This document shows, in pieces, positions 8,817 to 16,446 of a stretch of 32,562 nucleotides of DNA. Position 1 is the stretch's first letter, and every line of letters begins with the position of its first letter. The notes under the pieces were generated by a model. That model saw nothing but the letters and a program-made list of their open reading frames with translations, searched no databases and was not told where the DNA came from. Both the position numbers and the translations under genes were made by a program. Location: assembly GCF_035325945.1 (NCBI RefSeq), contig NZ_DAOKYX010000031.1, positions 1 through 32,562 of the forward strand, read 5' to 3'. Origin of the DNA: Parvibaculum sp035325945. Its GTDB lineage: Bacteria > Pseudomonadota > Alphaproteobacteria > Parvibaculales > Parvibaculaceae.

Positions 8817-9466
8817 CAGACACGCCACTTCAAAAAATTGCCGAGAAGGGCAAGACCGAGCGCCTGGCTCTTCTCGGGGTGGAACTGGGTGCCGGCCATG
8901 TTGTCGCGCGCGATCATCGCGGTGACGGCACCGCCATAATCGGTGCGCGCGACGACGTCCTCCTCGCTTGCCGGCATGAAGGCATAGGAGTGGACGAAAT
9001 AGGCATGGAGCCCGGCCTCGCCGGTCGGGATGCCTTCGAGAAGCGGATGGGGCCTGAGCACGCTCAGCGTGTTCCAGCCCATATGCGGAATCTTGAGCGC
9101 GGGATCGAGCGGCTTCATCAGCGCGACATCGCCCGCGATCCAGCCGAGCCCGTTATGCACGCCATGTTCGAGGCCGCGCGTCGCCATGAGCTGCATGCCG
9201 ACGCAAATGCCGAGGAAGGGCCGCGCGGAGCGGCGCACCGCCATGTCGAGCGCATCGAACATGCCGCCGACGGCGGCGAGCCCGTCGCGGCAATCGCCGA
9301 AGGCGCCGACGCCCGGCAGCACGATGCGATCGGCGGCGCGCACATCGCGCGGATCGCCAGTGACGACGATGCGGGCATTGATGTCGTTCTCGCGGGCGGC
9401 GCGTTCGAGCGCCTTGGCGGCGGAGCGCAGATTACCCGATCCGTAGTCGATGATGGCGACGAGCAT
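8816..9466 (-). CDS. hisH: Imidazole glycerol phosphate synthase, glutaminase subunit
   Basis: 216-residue class I glutamine amidotransferase that supplies ammonia to HisF. The triad is complete: Cys88 in FLGICVGMQL, and His196 and Glu198 in GTQFHPEKS. PGVGAFGDC is the oxyanion-strand region near residues 51-59. The ATG at 9466 (MLVAIIDYGSGN) is the family-typical start; the frame extends upstream only into the 3' end of the DUF2628 gene, one base away. Coupled by a one-base overlap to hisA. Confidence 0.97.
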   Translation of the reverse strand: MLVAIIDYGSGNLRSAAKALERAARENDINARIVVTGDPRDVRAADRIVLPGVGAFGDCRDGLAAVGGMFDALDMAVRRSARPFLGICVGMQLMATRGLEHGVHNGLGWIAGDVALMKPLDPALKIPHMGWNTLSVLRPHPLLEGIPTGEAGLHAYFVHSYAFMPASEEDVVARTDYGGAVTAMIARDNMAGTQFHPEKSQALGLALLGNFLKWRV

Positions 9467-9467
9467 G

Positions 9468-9965
9468 TCAGGCTCCGGCGTTCGGAAAGAGGCCGATGGG
9501 GCCGTGATCGGCGGCAAGCGGGCGGCGCGGCCAGACGGCGCCGCCTCCGGGCGCGGCGGTCCGTGCGACCGCCATGCTGCGCGGCGCAGGCCGGGACGGG
9601 CCCTGCCAATGGCGGAAGAACTCGCGCTCGGCCTCGACGAGATTGCGGCCCGTCACCACGCCGGCCTCGTCATAACCCCTGAGGGCGAGGGTCCAGCGGC
9701 GAACATCATTGGCGAAGACAGCGAAGCCGAACTGCACCGCGAAGGCGATGATGACGATCGCCGTGTCGTTGAAAATGGCGCCCGCCGCCGACATCAGGAC
9801 GGAAGTCGCCACCGCATAGAGAAGCAGCGCGAGCCAGAGGCGCTGATAGACGAGCCAGATCAGCGGCGCGAAAAGCGCCGGCCAGGAAAACCCCTCATGC
9901 ACGAGCACGATCCCGTCGCCATCGACGGGCGCGCCGCTCAATTCGTGCACGGTGTAGATGCGCAT
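9468..9965 (-). CDS. DUF2628 membrane protein within the his operon
   Basis: 165-residue membrane protein matching the DUF2628 family (no known function). The N-terminus reads MRIYTVHE, then FSWPALFAPLIWLVYQRLW leads into two or three hydrophobic segments covering about residues 28-85. A polar, proline- and arginine-rich tail follows, with GYDEAGVVTGRNLVEAEREFF as the most conserved-looking soluble part. It sits between hisB and hisH in the same direction and ends one base before hisH. Members of this family recur at this spot in alphaproteobacterial his operons (from memory), which suggests co-expression but not necessarily a histidine role. A perfect 19-bp palindrome lies 26 bases upstream. 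Confidence 0.82.
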   Translation of the reverse strand: MRIYTVHELSGAPVDGDGIVLVHEGFSWPALFAPLIWLVYQRLWLALLLYAVATSVLMSAAGAIFNDTAIVIIAFAVQFGFAVFANDVRRWTLALRGYDEAGVVTGRNLVEAEREFFRHWQGPSRPAPRSMAVARTAAPGGGAVWPRRPLAADHGPIGLFPNAGA

Positions 9966-9990
9966 GGGTTCAGAGCCTTGTCCGGCAGGT

Positions 9991-10009
9991 GGTGCGGAAT
10001 TTCCGCACC
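9991..10009. promoter_or_regulatory. Perfect 19-bp palindrome upstream of the DUF2628 gene
   Basis: GGTGCGGAATTTCCGCACC is a perfect inverted repeat of nine bases about a single central base. It lies 26 bases before the start codon of the DUF2628-hisH-hisA-hisF unit. The one-base centre argues against an RNA hairpin terminator and for a dimeric repressor or activator site. The regulator is unknown. Confidence 0.5.
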
Positions 10010-10124
10010 TATCTAGGCGGTTTTCCGGTCATTGAAAACCAGAAGAACGAGGGGTGGTGCGGCACGGGCCCGGGGCGCATAGCCCGCCCGCAAGAACAGC
10101 CCCCGGATCCGGCAAGCGGCCCCT

Positions 10125-10736
10125 TCAGATGCCGAGCTTGCCCTTGGTCGAGGGGATGCGGTCCGCCATGCGGGGATCGATCTCGATCGCCTCGCGCAGC
10201 GCGCGCGCCAGACCCTTGAAGCAGGACTCGACGATGTGATGGTTGTTCTCGCCATAAAGATTTTCGATATGGAGAGTTATGCCCGCATTCTGCGCGAAGG
10301 CCTGGAACCACTCCTTGAAGAGTTCGGTATCCATGTCGCCAAGCTTCGGCCGCGAGAAATCGACCTTCCAGATGAGATAGGGCCGCTGCGACACGTCGAG
10401 CGTGACGCGGGTGCAGGTCTCGTCCATCGGGATCATGACCGAGGCGTAGCGGCGGATACCCTTGAAGTCGCCAAGCGCCTGACGCACGGCCTCGCCAATG
10501 ACGATGCCGGTGTCCTCGGTCGTGTGATGGAAGTCGATGTGCAGATCGCCGACGGCGCGGACCTTGAGGTCGATCAGCGAATGGCGCGACAGCTGCTCCA
10601 GCATGTGGTCGAGGAAACCGATGCCGGTATCGACGTCATATTCACCAGAGCCGTCGAGATCGAGGGACACGAATATGTCCGTCTCCTTCGTCTTGCGCTC
10701 GATGGTGGCCACGCGGCCTTCGCTCTCATCAATCAT
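10125..10736 (-). CDS. hisB: Imidazoleglycerol-phosphate dehydratase
   Basis: 203-residue monofunctional HisB dehydratase (imidazole glycerol phosphate to imidazole acetol phosphate), manganese dependent. Metal-binding histidine motifs are visible: GIGFLDHMLEQLSRHS, DFHHTTEDTGI and ENNHHIVESCFKGLARALREA. It lacks the histidinol-phosphatase domain found fused in E. coli. The ATG at 10736 (MIDESEGRVATIER) is favoured: the in-frame extension to 10865 is unlike the family. The gap to the DUF2628 gene is 159 bases, large enough for an internal promoter or the palindrome described there. Confidence 0.96.
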   Translation of the reverse strand: MIDESEGRVATIERKTKETDIFVSLDLDGSGEYDVDTGIGFLDHMLEQLSRHSLIDLKVRAVGDLHIDFHHTTEDTGIVIGEAVRQALGDFKGIRRYASVMIPMDETCTRVTLDVSQRPYLIWKVDFSRPKLGDMDTELFKEWFQAFAQNAGITLHIENLYGENNHHIVESCFKGLARALREAIEIDPRMADRIPSTKGKLGI

Positions 10737-10747
10737 GGGTCTCACCC

Positions 10748-10777
10748 GAAATTCGCCACAGGGCCGGAAATTCGCCA
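10748..10777. repeat. 11-bp direct repeat before hisB
   Basis: GAAATTCGCCA occurs twice in the same orientation, at 10748-10758 and 10767-10777, with start points 19 bases apart (just under two helical turns) and 11-41 bases before the hisB start codon. This spacing fits tandem operator half-sites, but chance cannot be excluded. Confidence 0.35.
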
Positions 10778-11076
10778 TATGGCCATGACGCCCGCCTTTT
10801 ACCAGCCACGGGCCCGACAAGCCAGCATGACGGGCCCGGGACCGGGGATCACGCTTACCACGCAATGGCTTGAGAGACGTTTACCAAACCCGTTCACTAA
10901 TTGCGAAGTAAAGATTGAAGCAGAAAAGGCAATGGGTGAAACAACTGGTGCAAGCCCTTGTTATGCGGGCGCGCGGCCAAATCCTCATTGTGTAAAACGG
11001 AAGCTCCGGCACCAGATGTGGCGGGGCCGCCCTTCTGCCTTCCGGCAAGGGGGCGGAGCGGGGCTTGCCGCCATCG

Positions 11077-11105
11077 CTTGACCTTCAGGGCTGAAATCTC
11101 CACAT
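11077..11105 (+). promoter_or_regulatory. Possible heat-shock sigma promoter for hslVU
   Basis: CTTGAC at 11077-11082 and CCACAT at 11100-11105, 17 bases between them, resemble an RpoH-type -35/-10 pair (E. coli CTTGAA/CCCCAT). The spacer is longer than the E. coli norm. It lies about 90 bases before hslV, an operon that is heat-shock controlled in many proteobacteria. Confidence 0.3.
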
Positions 11106-11195
11106 CTGGAGCCCAATGATCCAGGGGCCGCTCCGGCCCGCGGCCGGCGCCGCGGAAGGCGAGGGGTCCCATCTTCCAATCCGGGAAACCGTTCG

Positions 11196-11753
11196 ATGTC
11201 CGATACACGCTCGCCCTATGCCCCCTGGCACGGCACCACGATCCTGACCGTGCGCAAGGGCGGCAAGGTCGTCATTGCCGGCGACGGCCAGGTCTCGATG
11301 GGCGACACGATCATGAAGGGCAATGCCCGCAAGGTCCGGCCGCTGGGAAGCGGCAATGTGATCGCGGGTTTCGCCGGCGCCACCGCCGATGCGATGACGC
11401 TTTTCGAGCGGCTCGAAGGCAAGCTCGAACAATATCCGGGGCAGTTGACCCGGGCCTGCGTCGAACTCGCCAAGGACTGGCGCACGGACCGCTTTCTCAG
11501 GCGGCTCGAGGCGCTGATGATCGTCGCGGATGCGAGGGCAAGCCTCGTTCTCACCGGCAATGGCGACGTGCTGGAGCCCGAGGGCGGCATTGTCGGCATC
11601 GGGTCCGGCGGCAATTACGCGCTCGCGGCCGCCCGCGCGCTCGCCGACAGCGACCTTTCGGCGGAGGAAATCGCGCGCAAGGCGCTGAAGATCGCGTCCG
11701 AAATCTGCGTCTACACCAACAACAACCTCACCGTCGAAGTTCTCGACGCCTGA
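11196..11753 (+). CDS. hslV: HslV peptidase of the HslUV protease
   Basis: 185-residue N-terminal-nucleophile hydrolase, the proteolytic core of the ATP-dependent HslUV (ClpQY) complex in the cytosol. The catalytic threonine is expected at Thr14, within HGTTILTVRKG, so about 13 residues (MSDTRSPYAPWHG) must be removed as a propeptide, unlike E. coli HslV where only Met is removed. AGDGQVSMGDTIMK and GSGGNYALAAARAL are further family blocks. A GGGAAA element lies about ten bases before the ATG. The partner ATPase hslU starts 26 bases downstream. Confidence 0.97.
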   Translation: MSDTRSPYAPWHGTTILTVRKGGKVVIAGDGQVSMGDTIMKGNARKVRPLGSGNVIAGFAGATADAMTLFERLEGKLEQYPGQLTRACVELAKDWRTDRFLRRLEALMIVADARASLVLTGNGDVLEPEGGIVGIGSGGNYALAAARALADSDLSAEEIARKALKIASEICVYTNNNLTVEVLDA

Positions 11754-11779
11754 CCATCATCCGGAGTGCCTGGTTTTCC

Positions 11780-13087
11780 ATGAGTAGTTTCTCGCCGCGC
11801 GAAATCGTGTCCGAACTCGACCGCTACATCGTCGGCCAGCGGGATGCGAAGCGGGCCGTCGCCATCGCCCTGCGCAATCGCTGGCGGCGCCAGCAACTGC
11901 CCGAGCAGCTCAGGGACGAGGTTCTGCCGAAGAACATTCTGATGATCGGGCCGACCGGCGTCGGCAAGACGGAGATCTCGCGCCGTCTCGCCAAACTGGC
12001 CGAGGCGCCCTTCATCAAGGTCGAGGCGACGAAATTCACCGAAGTCGGCTATGTCGGGCGCGATGTCGAGCAGATCATCCGCGACCTCCTCGAAATCGGC
12101 ATCACCATGCTGCGCGAAAAGAAGCGCAAGGACGTGCAAGCGAATGCCCATCTCGCCGCCGAGAACCGCGTCCTCGAGGCGCTGGTCGGCAAGGGGGCGA
12201 GCGAGACGACGCGCGAGAGTTTCCGCCGCAAGCTGCGGACGGGCGAACTCGACGAAAAGGAGATCGAGATCGAGGTGGCCGATCTCGGCGGCGGCATGCC
12301 GACACTCGACATTCCCGGCATGCCCGGAAGCCAGGTCGGGATGATCAATCTCGGCGACATTTTCGGCAAGGCCTTCGGGCAGCGCACCCGGCCGCGCCGG
12401 ATGACCGTCAGGGCTTCCTATGACGTGCTCATAGCGGAGGAATCCGACAAGCTCCTCGATCAGGAACAGCTCACACAGGAAGCGATCCGCACTGTCGAGC
12501 AGAACGGCATCGTCTTCCTCGACGAGGTGGACAAGATCTGCGCCCGCTCGGAGCGGCAAGGGGCCGATGTGAGCCGCGAGGGCGTGCAGCGCGACCTGCT
12601 GCCGCTCATCGAGGGCACGACGGTTTCGACCAAGCATGGCTCGGTGAAGACCGATCACATCCTCTTCATCGCGTCCGGCGCCTTCCACATCGCCAAGCCC
12701 TCGGACCTCCTGCCCGAGCTTCAGGGCCGCCTGCCGATCCGCGTCGAACTCGACGCGCTGACGCGGGACGACTTCAAGCGCATCCTGACGGAACCCGAAG
12801 CAAGCCTCATCAAGCAATATGTGGCGCTGCTCGAGACGGAGGGGCTCACGCTCGACTTCACCGTGGACGGGATCGAGGCCATCGCCACCATCGCCGCCGA
12901 CGTCAATTCGACGGTCGAGAATATCGGCGCGCGGCGGCTTCACACGGTTCTGGAGCGGGTGCTGGACGAGATCTCATTCACCGCCGCCGACCGTAGCGGC
13001 CAGACAGTGACGATCGACGCGGCCTATGTGCATGAGCATATCGGCGATCTCGCGAAGAACACGGACCTGTCGAAGTTCATTCTCTGA
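11780..13087 (+). CDS. hslU: HslU ATPase of the HslUV protease
   Basis: 435-residue AAA+ unfoldase that feeds substrates to HslV. The N-domain starts SPREIVSELDRYIVGQ; Walker A is GPTGVGKT (residues 57-64); Walker B reads GIVFLDEVDKI; the pore loop is GYVGRDVEQ; an I-domain insertion lies at about 100-230; sensor-2 region ENIGARRLHTVLE is near the end. The C-terminus DLSKFIL matches the tail that docks between HslV subunits. The gene ends six bases before an assembly gap, so any terminator is hidden. Confidence 0.97.
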   Translation: MSSFSPREIVSELDRYIVGQRDAKRAVAIALRNRWRRQQLPEQLRDEVLPKNILMIGPTGVGKTEISRRLAKLAEAPFIKVEATKFTEVGYVGRDVEQIIRDLLEIGITMLREKKRKDVQANAHLAAENRVLEALVGKGASETTRESFRRKLRTGELDEKEIEIEVADLGGGMPTLDIPGMPGSQVGMINLGDIFGKAFGQRTRPRRMTVRASYDVLIAEESDKLLDQEQLTQEAIRTVEQNGIVFLDEVDKICARSERQGADVSREGVQRDLLPLIEGTTVSTKHGSVKTDHILFIASGAFHIAKPSDLLPELQGRLPIRVELDALTRDDFKRILTEPEASLIKQYVALLETEGLTLDFTVDGIEAIATIAADVNSTVENIGARRLHTVLERVLDEISFTAADRSGQTVTIDAAYVHEHIGDLAKNTDLSKFIL

Positions 13088-13093
13088 CGGGTC

Positions 13094-13193
13094 NNNNNNN
13101 NNNNNNNNNNNNNNNNNNNNNNNNNNNNNNNNNNNNNNNNNNNNNNNNNNNNNNNNNNNNNNNNNNNNNNNNNNNNNNNNNNNNNNNNNNNNN
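13094..13193. other. Assembly gap (100 N)
   Basis: Run of exactly 100 N between the end of hslU and the 3' part of the XRE regulator gene. True length unknown. Confidence 0.98.
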
Positions 13194-13462
13194 TCGGTCG
13201 CCCTGGGATCGAGGCCCGACGTGTCGATGACGATGCGCGGATGGGAGAGGCGGGCGAGACGCTCGATCTCCTCGGCCTCGTCCCAGATCACATTGAAATA
13301 GCCGATGATCGCCTGCACGAGCCGCCAGCTCGGCCGGCCGCGCCGGCCATGCTCCAGCGCCGAGAGATAGGCGGGCGTTACCCGGAGCGCGGCCGCCATG
13401 TCCTTGAGGAGGATGCCACGGGCCGCGCGAAGATCGCGGATTTTCCGGCCGAAGGGCGTCAT
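13194..13462 (-). CDS. XRE-family helix-turn-helix protein (3' end in gap)
   Basis: The first 89 residues of a DNA-binding protein are visible; the C-terminus lies in the gap. Residues 5-60 form a Cro/C1-type HTH: FGRKIRDLRAARGILLKDMA then ALRVTPAYLSALEHGRRG. After it comes a conserved-looking segment PSWRLVQAIIGYFNVIWDEA, then ERLARLSHPRIVIDTSGLDP. It is likely a transcriptional regulator, targets unknown. The ATG overlaps the stop of the Smr gene as ATGA, so it is read after Smr from the same transcript. No frameshift is visible before the gap. Confidence 0.8.
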
Positions 13463-14142
13463 CGCTTTTTCCTGAGCCAGATATAGAAGGCGCCGCCGCC
13501 GCCATGCCTCGGATGCGCAGGCTGGAAGCCCGCCACCTGCCCGCGAAAGCGCGACTCACCCAGCCATACCGGTAGTGCCGAGCGAAGTTTGCCCGTGCGT
13601 TCGGGCGCTTCATGGTAGTGCGCGCCATGAAGCGTGTGGCGGGTGAAGGGGCTCTCGCCCTTGCCGGTGATGACGAGCACGAGGCGCATGCCCGATTGGC
13701 GCGCGCGGGAGAGAAAGCCGAACAGGGCCTCCTCCGCGGCGTCCAGGCGAAGCCCATGAAGGTCGAGACGAGCCTCGGCCTCCATCTGGCCGCGCGCAAG
13801 CCGCTGGCTCGTGCGGCGGTCGAGACCGGTGAGGGGCGGAGCCGAGGCGGCCGGGTGCGGCGCAACAATCGTTTTGGAGGCGGAATGAGAGGCCGGTTTC
13901 CGTTTTGGGGCCGGAACGATTTGGGCGGGTGCTGGACTTTCCGCGGCTTGCGCCGCCGGAGCGGGCGCAGACACGGACAGGGATTCAGCAGCGGGTTCTG
14001 GCCTGCGTCTCTTGCGTGAAAGCGGCCGCGCGTCCCGGACCACCGCCCGCCAGAGCTTGTGCTCATCCTCGCTCAGGGCGCGGAGGCGGGTCTTGCGGCG
14101 TTTGGGCCGCGCCCCGTCATCATGGCCTCCCTCGCCGCTCAT
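13459..14142 (-). CDS. Smr-domain protein
   Basis: 227-residue protein with a disordered basic/proline-alanine N-terminal half (about 1-115) and a C-terminal Smr (small MutS-related) domain. The domain shows the LDLHGL motif (ARLDLHGLRLDAAEEAL), the TGKG motif (VITGKGES) and the final HPRHGGGGAFYIWLRK. Smr domains are nucleases or RNA-binding modules, acting in ribosome rescue (SmrB) or DNA nicking (MutS2); stand-alone alphaproteobacterial members are uncharacterised. The ATG at 14142 is preceded by GAGGGAG at good distance; a TTG at 14157 is the alternative. Operon: mltA 28 bases upstream, XRE regulator overlapping downstream. Confidence 0.87.
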   Translation of the reverse strand: MSGEGGHDDGARPKRRKTRLRALSEDEHKLWRAVVRDARPLSRKRRRPEPAAESLSVSAPAPAAQAAESPAPAQIVPAPKRKPASHSASKTIVAPHPAASAPPLTGLDRRTSQRLARGQMEAEARLDLHGLRLDAAEEALFGFLSRARQSGMRLVLVITGKGESPFTRHTLHGAHYHEAPERTGKLRSALPVWLGESRFRGQVAGFQPAHPRHGGGGAFYIWLRKKR

Positions 14143-14170
14143 ATGTGTCTCCCTCAAGCCGATCCCGGCC

Positions 14171-15388
14171 TCAGCGCTGCGGCGCGATGGCCTTGGGAAC
14201 GAGGGCGATGAGTTCGCCCGGCTCCTTCATGCGCCCGGCAATCTCGGCGGCGCCCGAATCCGCGCCCCAGAAGACGTCGGCCCTTTGCAGCCCGCGAATG
14301 GCGGTGCCGGTATCCTGCGCGACCATCAGCCGCCTGAGCGTGACCTTGCCCGGTCCATAGGGCTCGGGCGAGCGCGTGTCGAGCCAGAGAAGCGCGCCGA
14401 GCGGATGGTAGCGGCGATCGACCGCGAGGCTCCGTCCGGGTGTGAGGCTCACTTTCTCAGCGCCCGGCGGCCCTGCCTCGGGCGCGGCTCCGGCGAGCAC
14501 CCTGAAGAAGATATAGGATTCGTTCTGGCGCAGGATCGACGGGATCCGGTCGGGATGGGCCTCCAGCCAGGCGCGGATCGTCTGCATGGACACTTCCTCG
14601 CGCGGAATGGCGCCCATGTCGATCAGGACCTTGCCGATGGAGGTGTAGGGGCGGTCGTTCTTGGCCGCGAAGGCGAGCCGCATCATGCGCCCGTCGGGAA
14701 GCTCGACCCGGCCCGAGCCCTGCACATGGAGGAAAAAGGCGTCCACCGGGTCCGCAAGCCAGACGAGAGCATTCCTGCGATCGATCCGGCCCGAGGCCAC
14801 CATGTCCTCGATCTCGGCGCGGGTGGGCAGGAGCTTGCCCGCCGCCCGCGCATCGGCGAAGGCCGGAGGCAATGCGAGGACCGGGGTGCGGTAGATGCCG
14901 CCCTCGGTCAGCGAGCCTTTCATTACGGGCTCGAAATAACCTGTGATGAGGGAACCCGATTCCATTCCGGCTTCAAAACGAATTGGCGCGAACCAGGTTT
15001 CAAAATAGGTCCGGGCAGCAGCCGGACCACCGCCGACGCTCGCCGCCGCCCTGCAGGCCGGGCGCCAGTCGCCCGCGCGGCCATAGACGGAAGTGTCGGC
15101 GCCACGGGTGTCGAGAGGCGCCTGATCGTCGAGCGCGAGGATACGCTGGCAGGAGCGGCGGAAGGCCGCGAGGGCCGCCGACTGGTCATCCGCCTTCCAG
15201 CCTTCGAGATCGGCAAAGCTCAGCGCCACCCGCCCCGGACCTTCGATCGGGCTTTCCCGCATGGAGGCTTCCCCGCTGCTGCAGCCCGCAAGCGCCAGCA
15301 CTACCAGGCCGAAAAATCCGGCCATACCACAAGGCAATCCGGCCCTTCCGGCCTTCTTTCCCGTTCGCCCCCTCATGTGCCCCAGCAT
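14171..15388 (-). CDS. mltA: Membrane-bound lytic murein transglycosylase A
   Basis: 405-residue outer-membrane lipoprotein that cleaves peptidoglycan glycan strands to 1,6-anhydro products. A basic start and hydrophobic core end in lipobox LAGC with Cys36. The MltA domain includes GSLITGYFEPVMKGS, and the C-terminal 3D domain carries the catalytic-Asp block VAQDTGTAIRG with ADVFWG following. The ATG at 15388 is nine bases from the stop of the Tim44-like gene; an in-frame ATG at 15376 would also leave the signal peptide intact. The gene lies in a minus-strand operon between the Tim44-like and Smr genes. Confidence 0.94.
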   Translation of the reverse strand: MLGHMRGRTGKKAGRAGLPCGMAGFFGLVVLALAGCSSGEASMRESPIEGPGRVALSFADLEGWKADDQSAALAAFRRSCQRILALDDQAPLDTRGADTSVYGRAGDWRPACRAAASVGGGPAAARTYFETWFAPIRFEAGMESGSLITGYFEPVMKGSLTEGGIYRTPVLALPPAFADARAAGKLLPTRAEIEDMVASGRIDRRNALVWLADPVDAFFLHVQGSGRVELPDGRMMRLAFAAKNDRPYTSIGKVLIDMGAIPREEVSMQTIRAWLEAHPDRIPSILRQNESYIFFRVLAGAAPEAGPPGAEKVSLTPGRSLAVDRRYHPLGALLWLDTRSPEPYGPGKVTLRRLMVAQDTGTAIRGLQRADVFWGADSGAAEIAGRMKEPGELIALVPKAIAPQR

Positions 15389-15396
15389 CCGTGATG

Positions 15397-16140
15397 TCAG
15401 GCCGCGGAATCGGTGGCGACAAGGCGCCAGTTCGGATTGGCGCTGCCCGTGTCGCGCTCGAAGGTCCAGATGTCGGTGACGCGGCGCACGGTCACGGGAT
15501 CGCCCTCGATGACGACGCCATCGCTGTTCTTCACGCAGGCCGTCAGCTCGCTGCGGAACCTGACGGTGAGCCGCGCGCGGCGTCCGTCGAGCGCGGCGGC
15601 GGTCAGCGCCGCCTCGATGATGCCGATGAAATTCTGATCGACCGTCTCGCCGCGCGACTCGCGCCCGGCGATGACGCCCTCGAAACTCTTGAAGACGTTA
15701 TCTTCCAGCAATGGCGCAAGCGTATTGCGATCGCCATTGGCGAATGCAGTCACGATCGTCTCATAGGCGATACGTGCGCCGGACAGGAACGCCTCGGCGT
15801 CGAAGCCCCGGTCGGCGAGCGCGATCTCGGTCAGCGTCTGGGCGAGGGGCGAACCCTCGGGCGCAATGCCGGCCCAGCGGTCCTTGACCACATGGGGCTC
15901 GTCGCGTTGCGGATAGGGTTCGACGGTTCCCGCCTGCTCCTGCGGGCCCTGCTGGGGCCGCCTCGGCAGCGAGATCACCTTGTCGTCGCCACTCGTCGCC
16001 GTTTTCTCCGGCGCGGAATAGGGATCGTAGGGCGGGCGCTCATTCCCTGTCCGCCGCCCGAGCACGCTCCTCAGCTTCAGGAACACGCCCACCGCGATCG
16101 CGAGCAGTATCAGATTAAAAAGCGTCGATGCTTCGCCCAT
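15397..16140 (-). CDS. Tim44-like domain protein
   Basis: 247-residue inner-membrane anchored protein. One N-terminal transmembrane helix (about residues 7-23), then a charged, Pro/Gln-rich linker (to about 85), then a Tim44-like C-terminal domain from about 110 with ALADRGFDAEAFLSGARIAY and a final strand NWRLVATD. Alphaproteobacterial relatives of mitochondrial Tim44 (TimA-like) are membrane-associated; their substrate is not settled. The gene diverges from fxsA and starts the Tim44-mltA-Smr-XRE unit, near secB, an export chaperone. Confidence 0.9.
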   Translation of the reverse strand: MGEASTLFNLILLAIAVGVFLKLRSVLGRRTGNERPPYDPYSAPEKTATSGDDKVISLPRRPQQGPQEQAGTVEPYPQRDEPHVVKDRWAGIAPEGSPLAQTLTEIALADRGFDAEAFLSGARIAYETIVTAFANGDRNTLAPLLEDNVFKSFEGVIAGRESRGETVDQNFIGIIEAALTAAALDGRRARLTVRFRSELTACVKNSDGVVIEGDPVTVRRVTDIWTFERDTGSANPNWRLVATDSAA

Positions 16141-16446
16141 CCCGGGCCACCTTTCACCAGAATATCGGGCGACGGCGCCACCCCGAACCGGATTGACGGT
16201 TCAGGAACGGCCGCCCCCTTTGGACCCGAAGCGCGGTTCGACCGGCATGGCTGCCGGGCTCGGACCGCCCTGCCGGGCCGGATCGCATTCAAGCTGCTGA
16301 ACCCGGTACACCAGTTTGTCCGGCAAGTGCCAATCTTTCCGGATCATGTGTCGGTTTCATCCACTAAACTAGGCCAATCACCGCCGGTTTGCTACCGGCG
16401 GGACATACGGTCCGCGAAGCGCCGCAGGACCGCATTCGCCCGATAT
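16141..16446. other. 306-bp divergent intergenic region, Tim44-like/fxsA
   Basis: No gene is visible. It should contain both divergent promoters. A perfect 8-bp stem, CCGCCGGT/ACCGGCGG with a five-base loop, lies at 16381-16401, 46 bases before the fxsA start; it has no T-tract and may be an operator or an mRNA leader hairpin. Open frames that cross this region lack start sites and family matches. Confidence 0.5.

Larger units (their letters stand above)
10737..11195. other. 459-bp divergent intergenic region, hisB/hslV
   Basis: No gene is visible in either strand. It must hold the promoters for the his unit (left) and hslVU (right). Visible items are an 11-bp direct repeat next to hisB, a relatively A/T-rich part at about 10880-10995, a CGGCAAG...CTTGCCG inverted repeat at 11043-11070 with a 14-base loop, and a possible heat-shock type promoter at 11077-11105. 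Confidence 0.6.

Noticed and set aside
11711..12943. 410-residue minus-strand open frame
   Set aside because: Antisense to hslU, whose full family match is unambiguous; the frame is an effect of high GC.
14983..16446. Long plus-strand open frame leading into fxsA, suggesting a 669-residue fusion
   Set aside because: The upstream part is antisense to mltA and the Tim44-like gene, is low-complexity Arg/Pro-rich and has no family match; FxsA starts at 16447.
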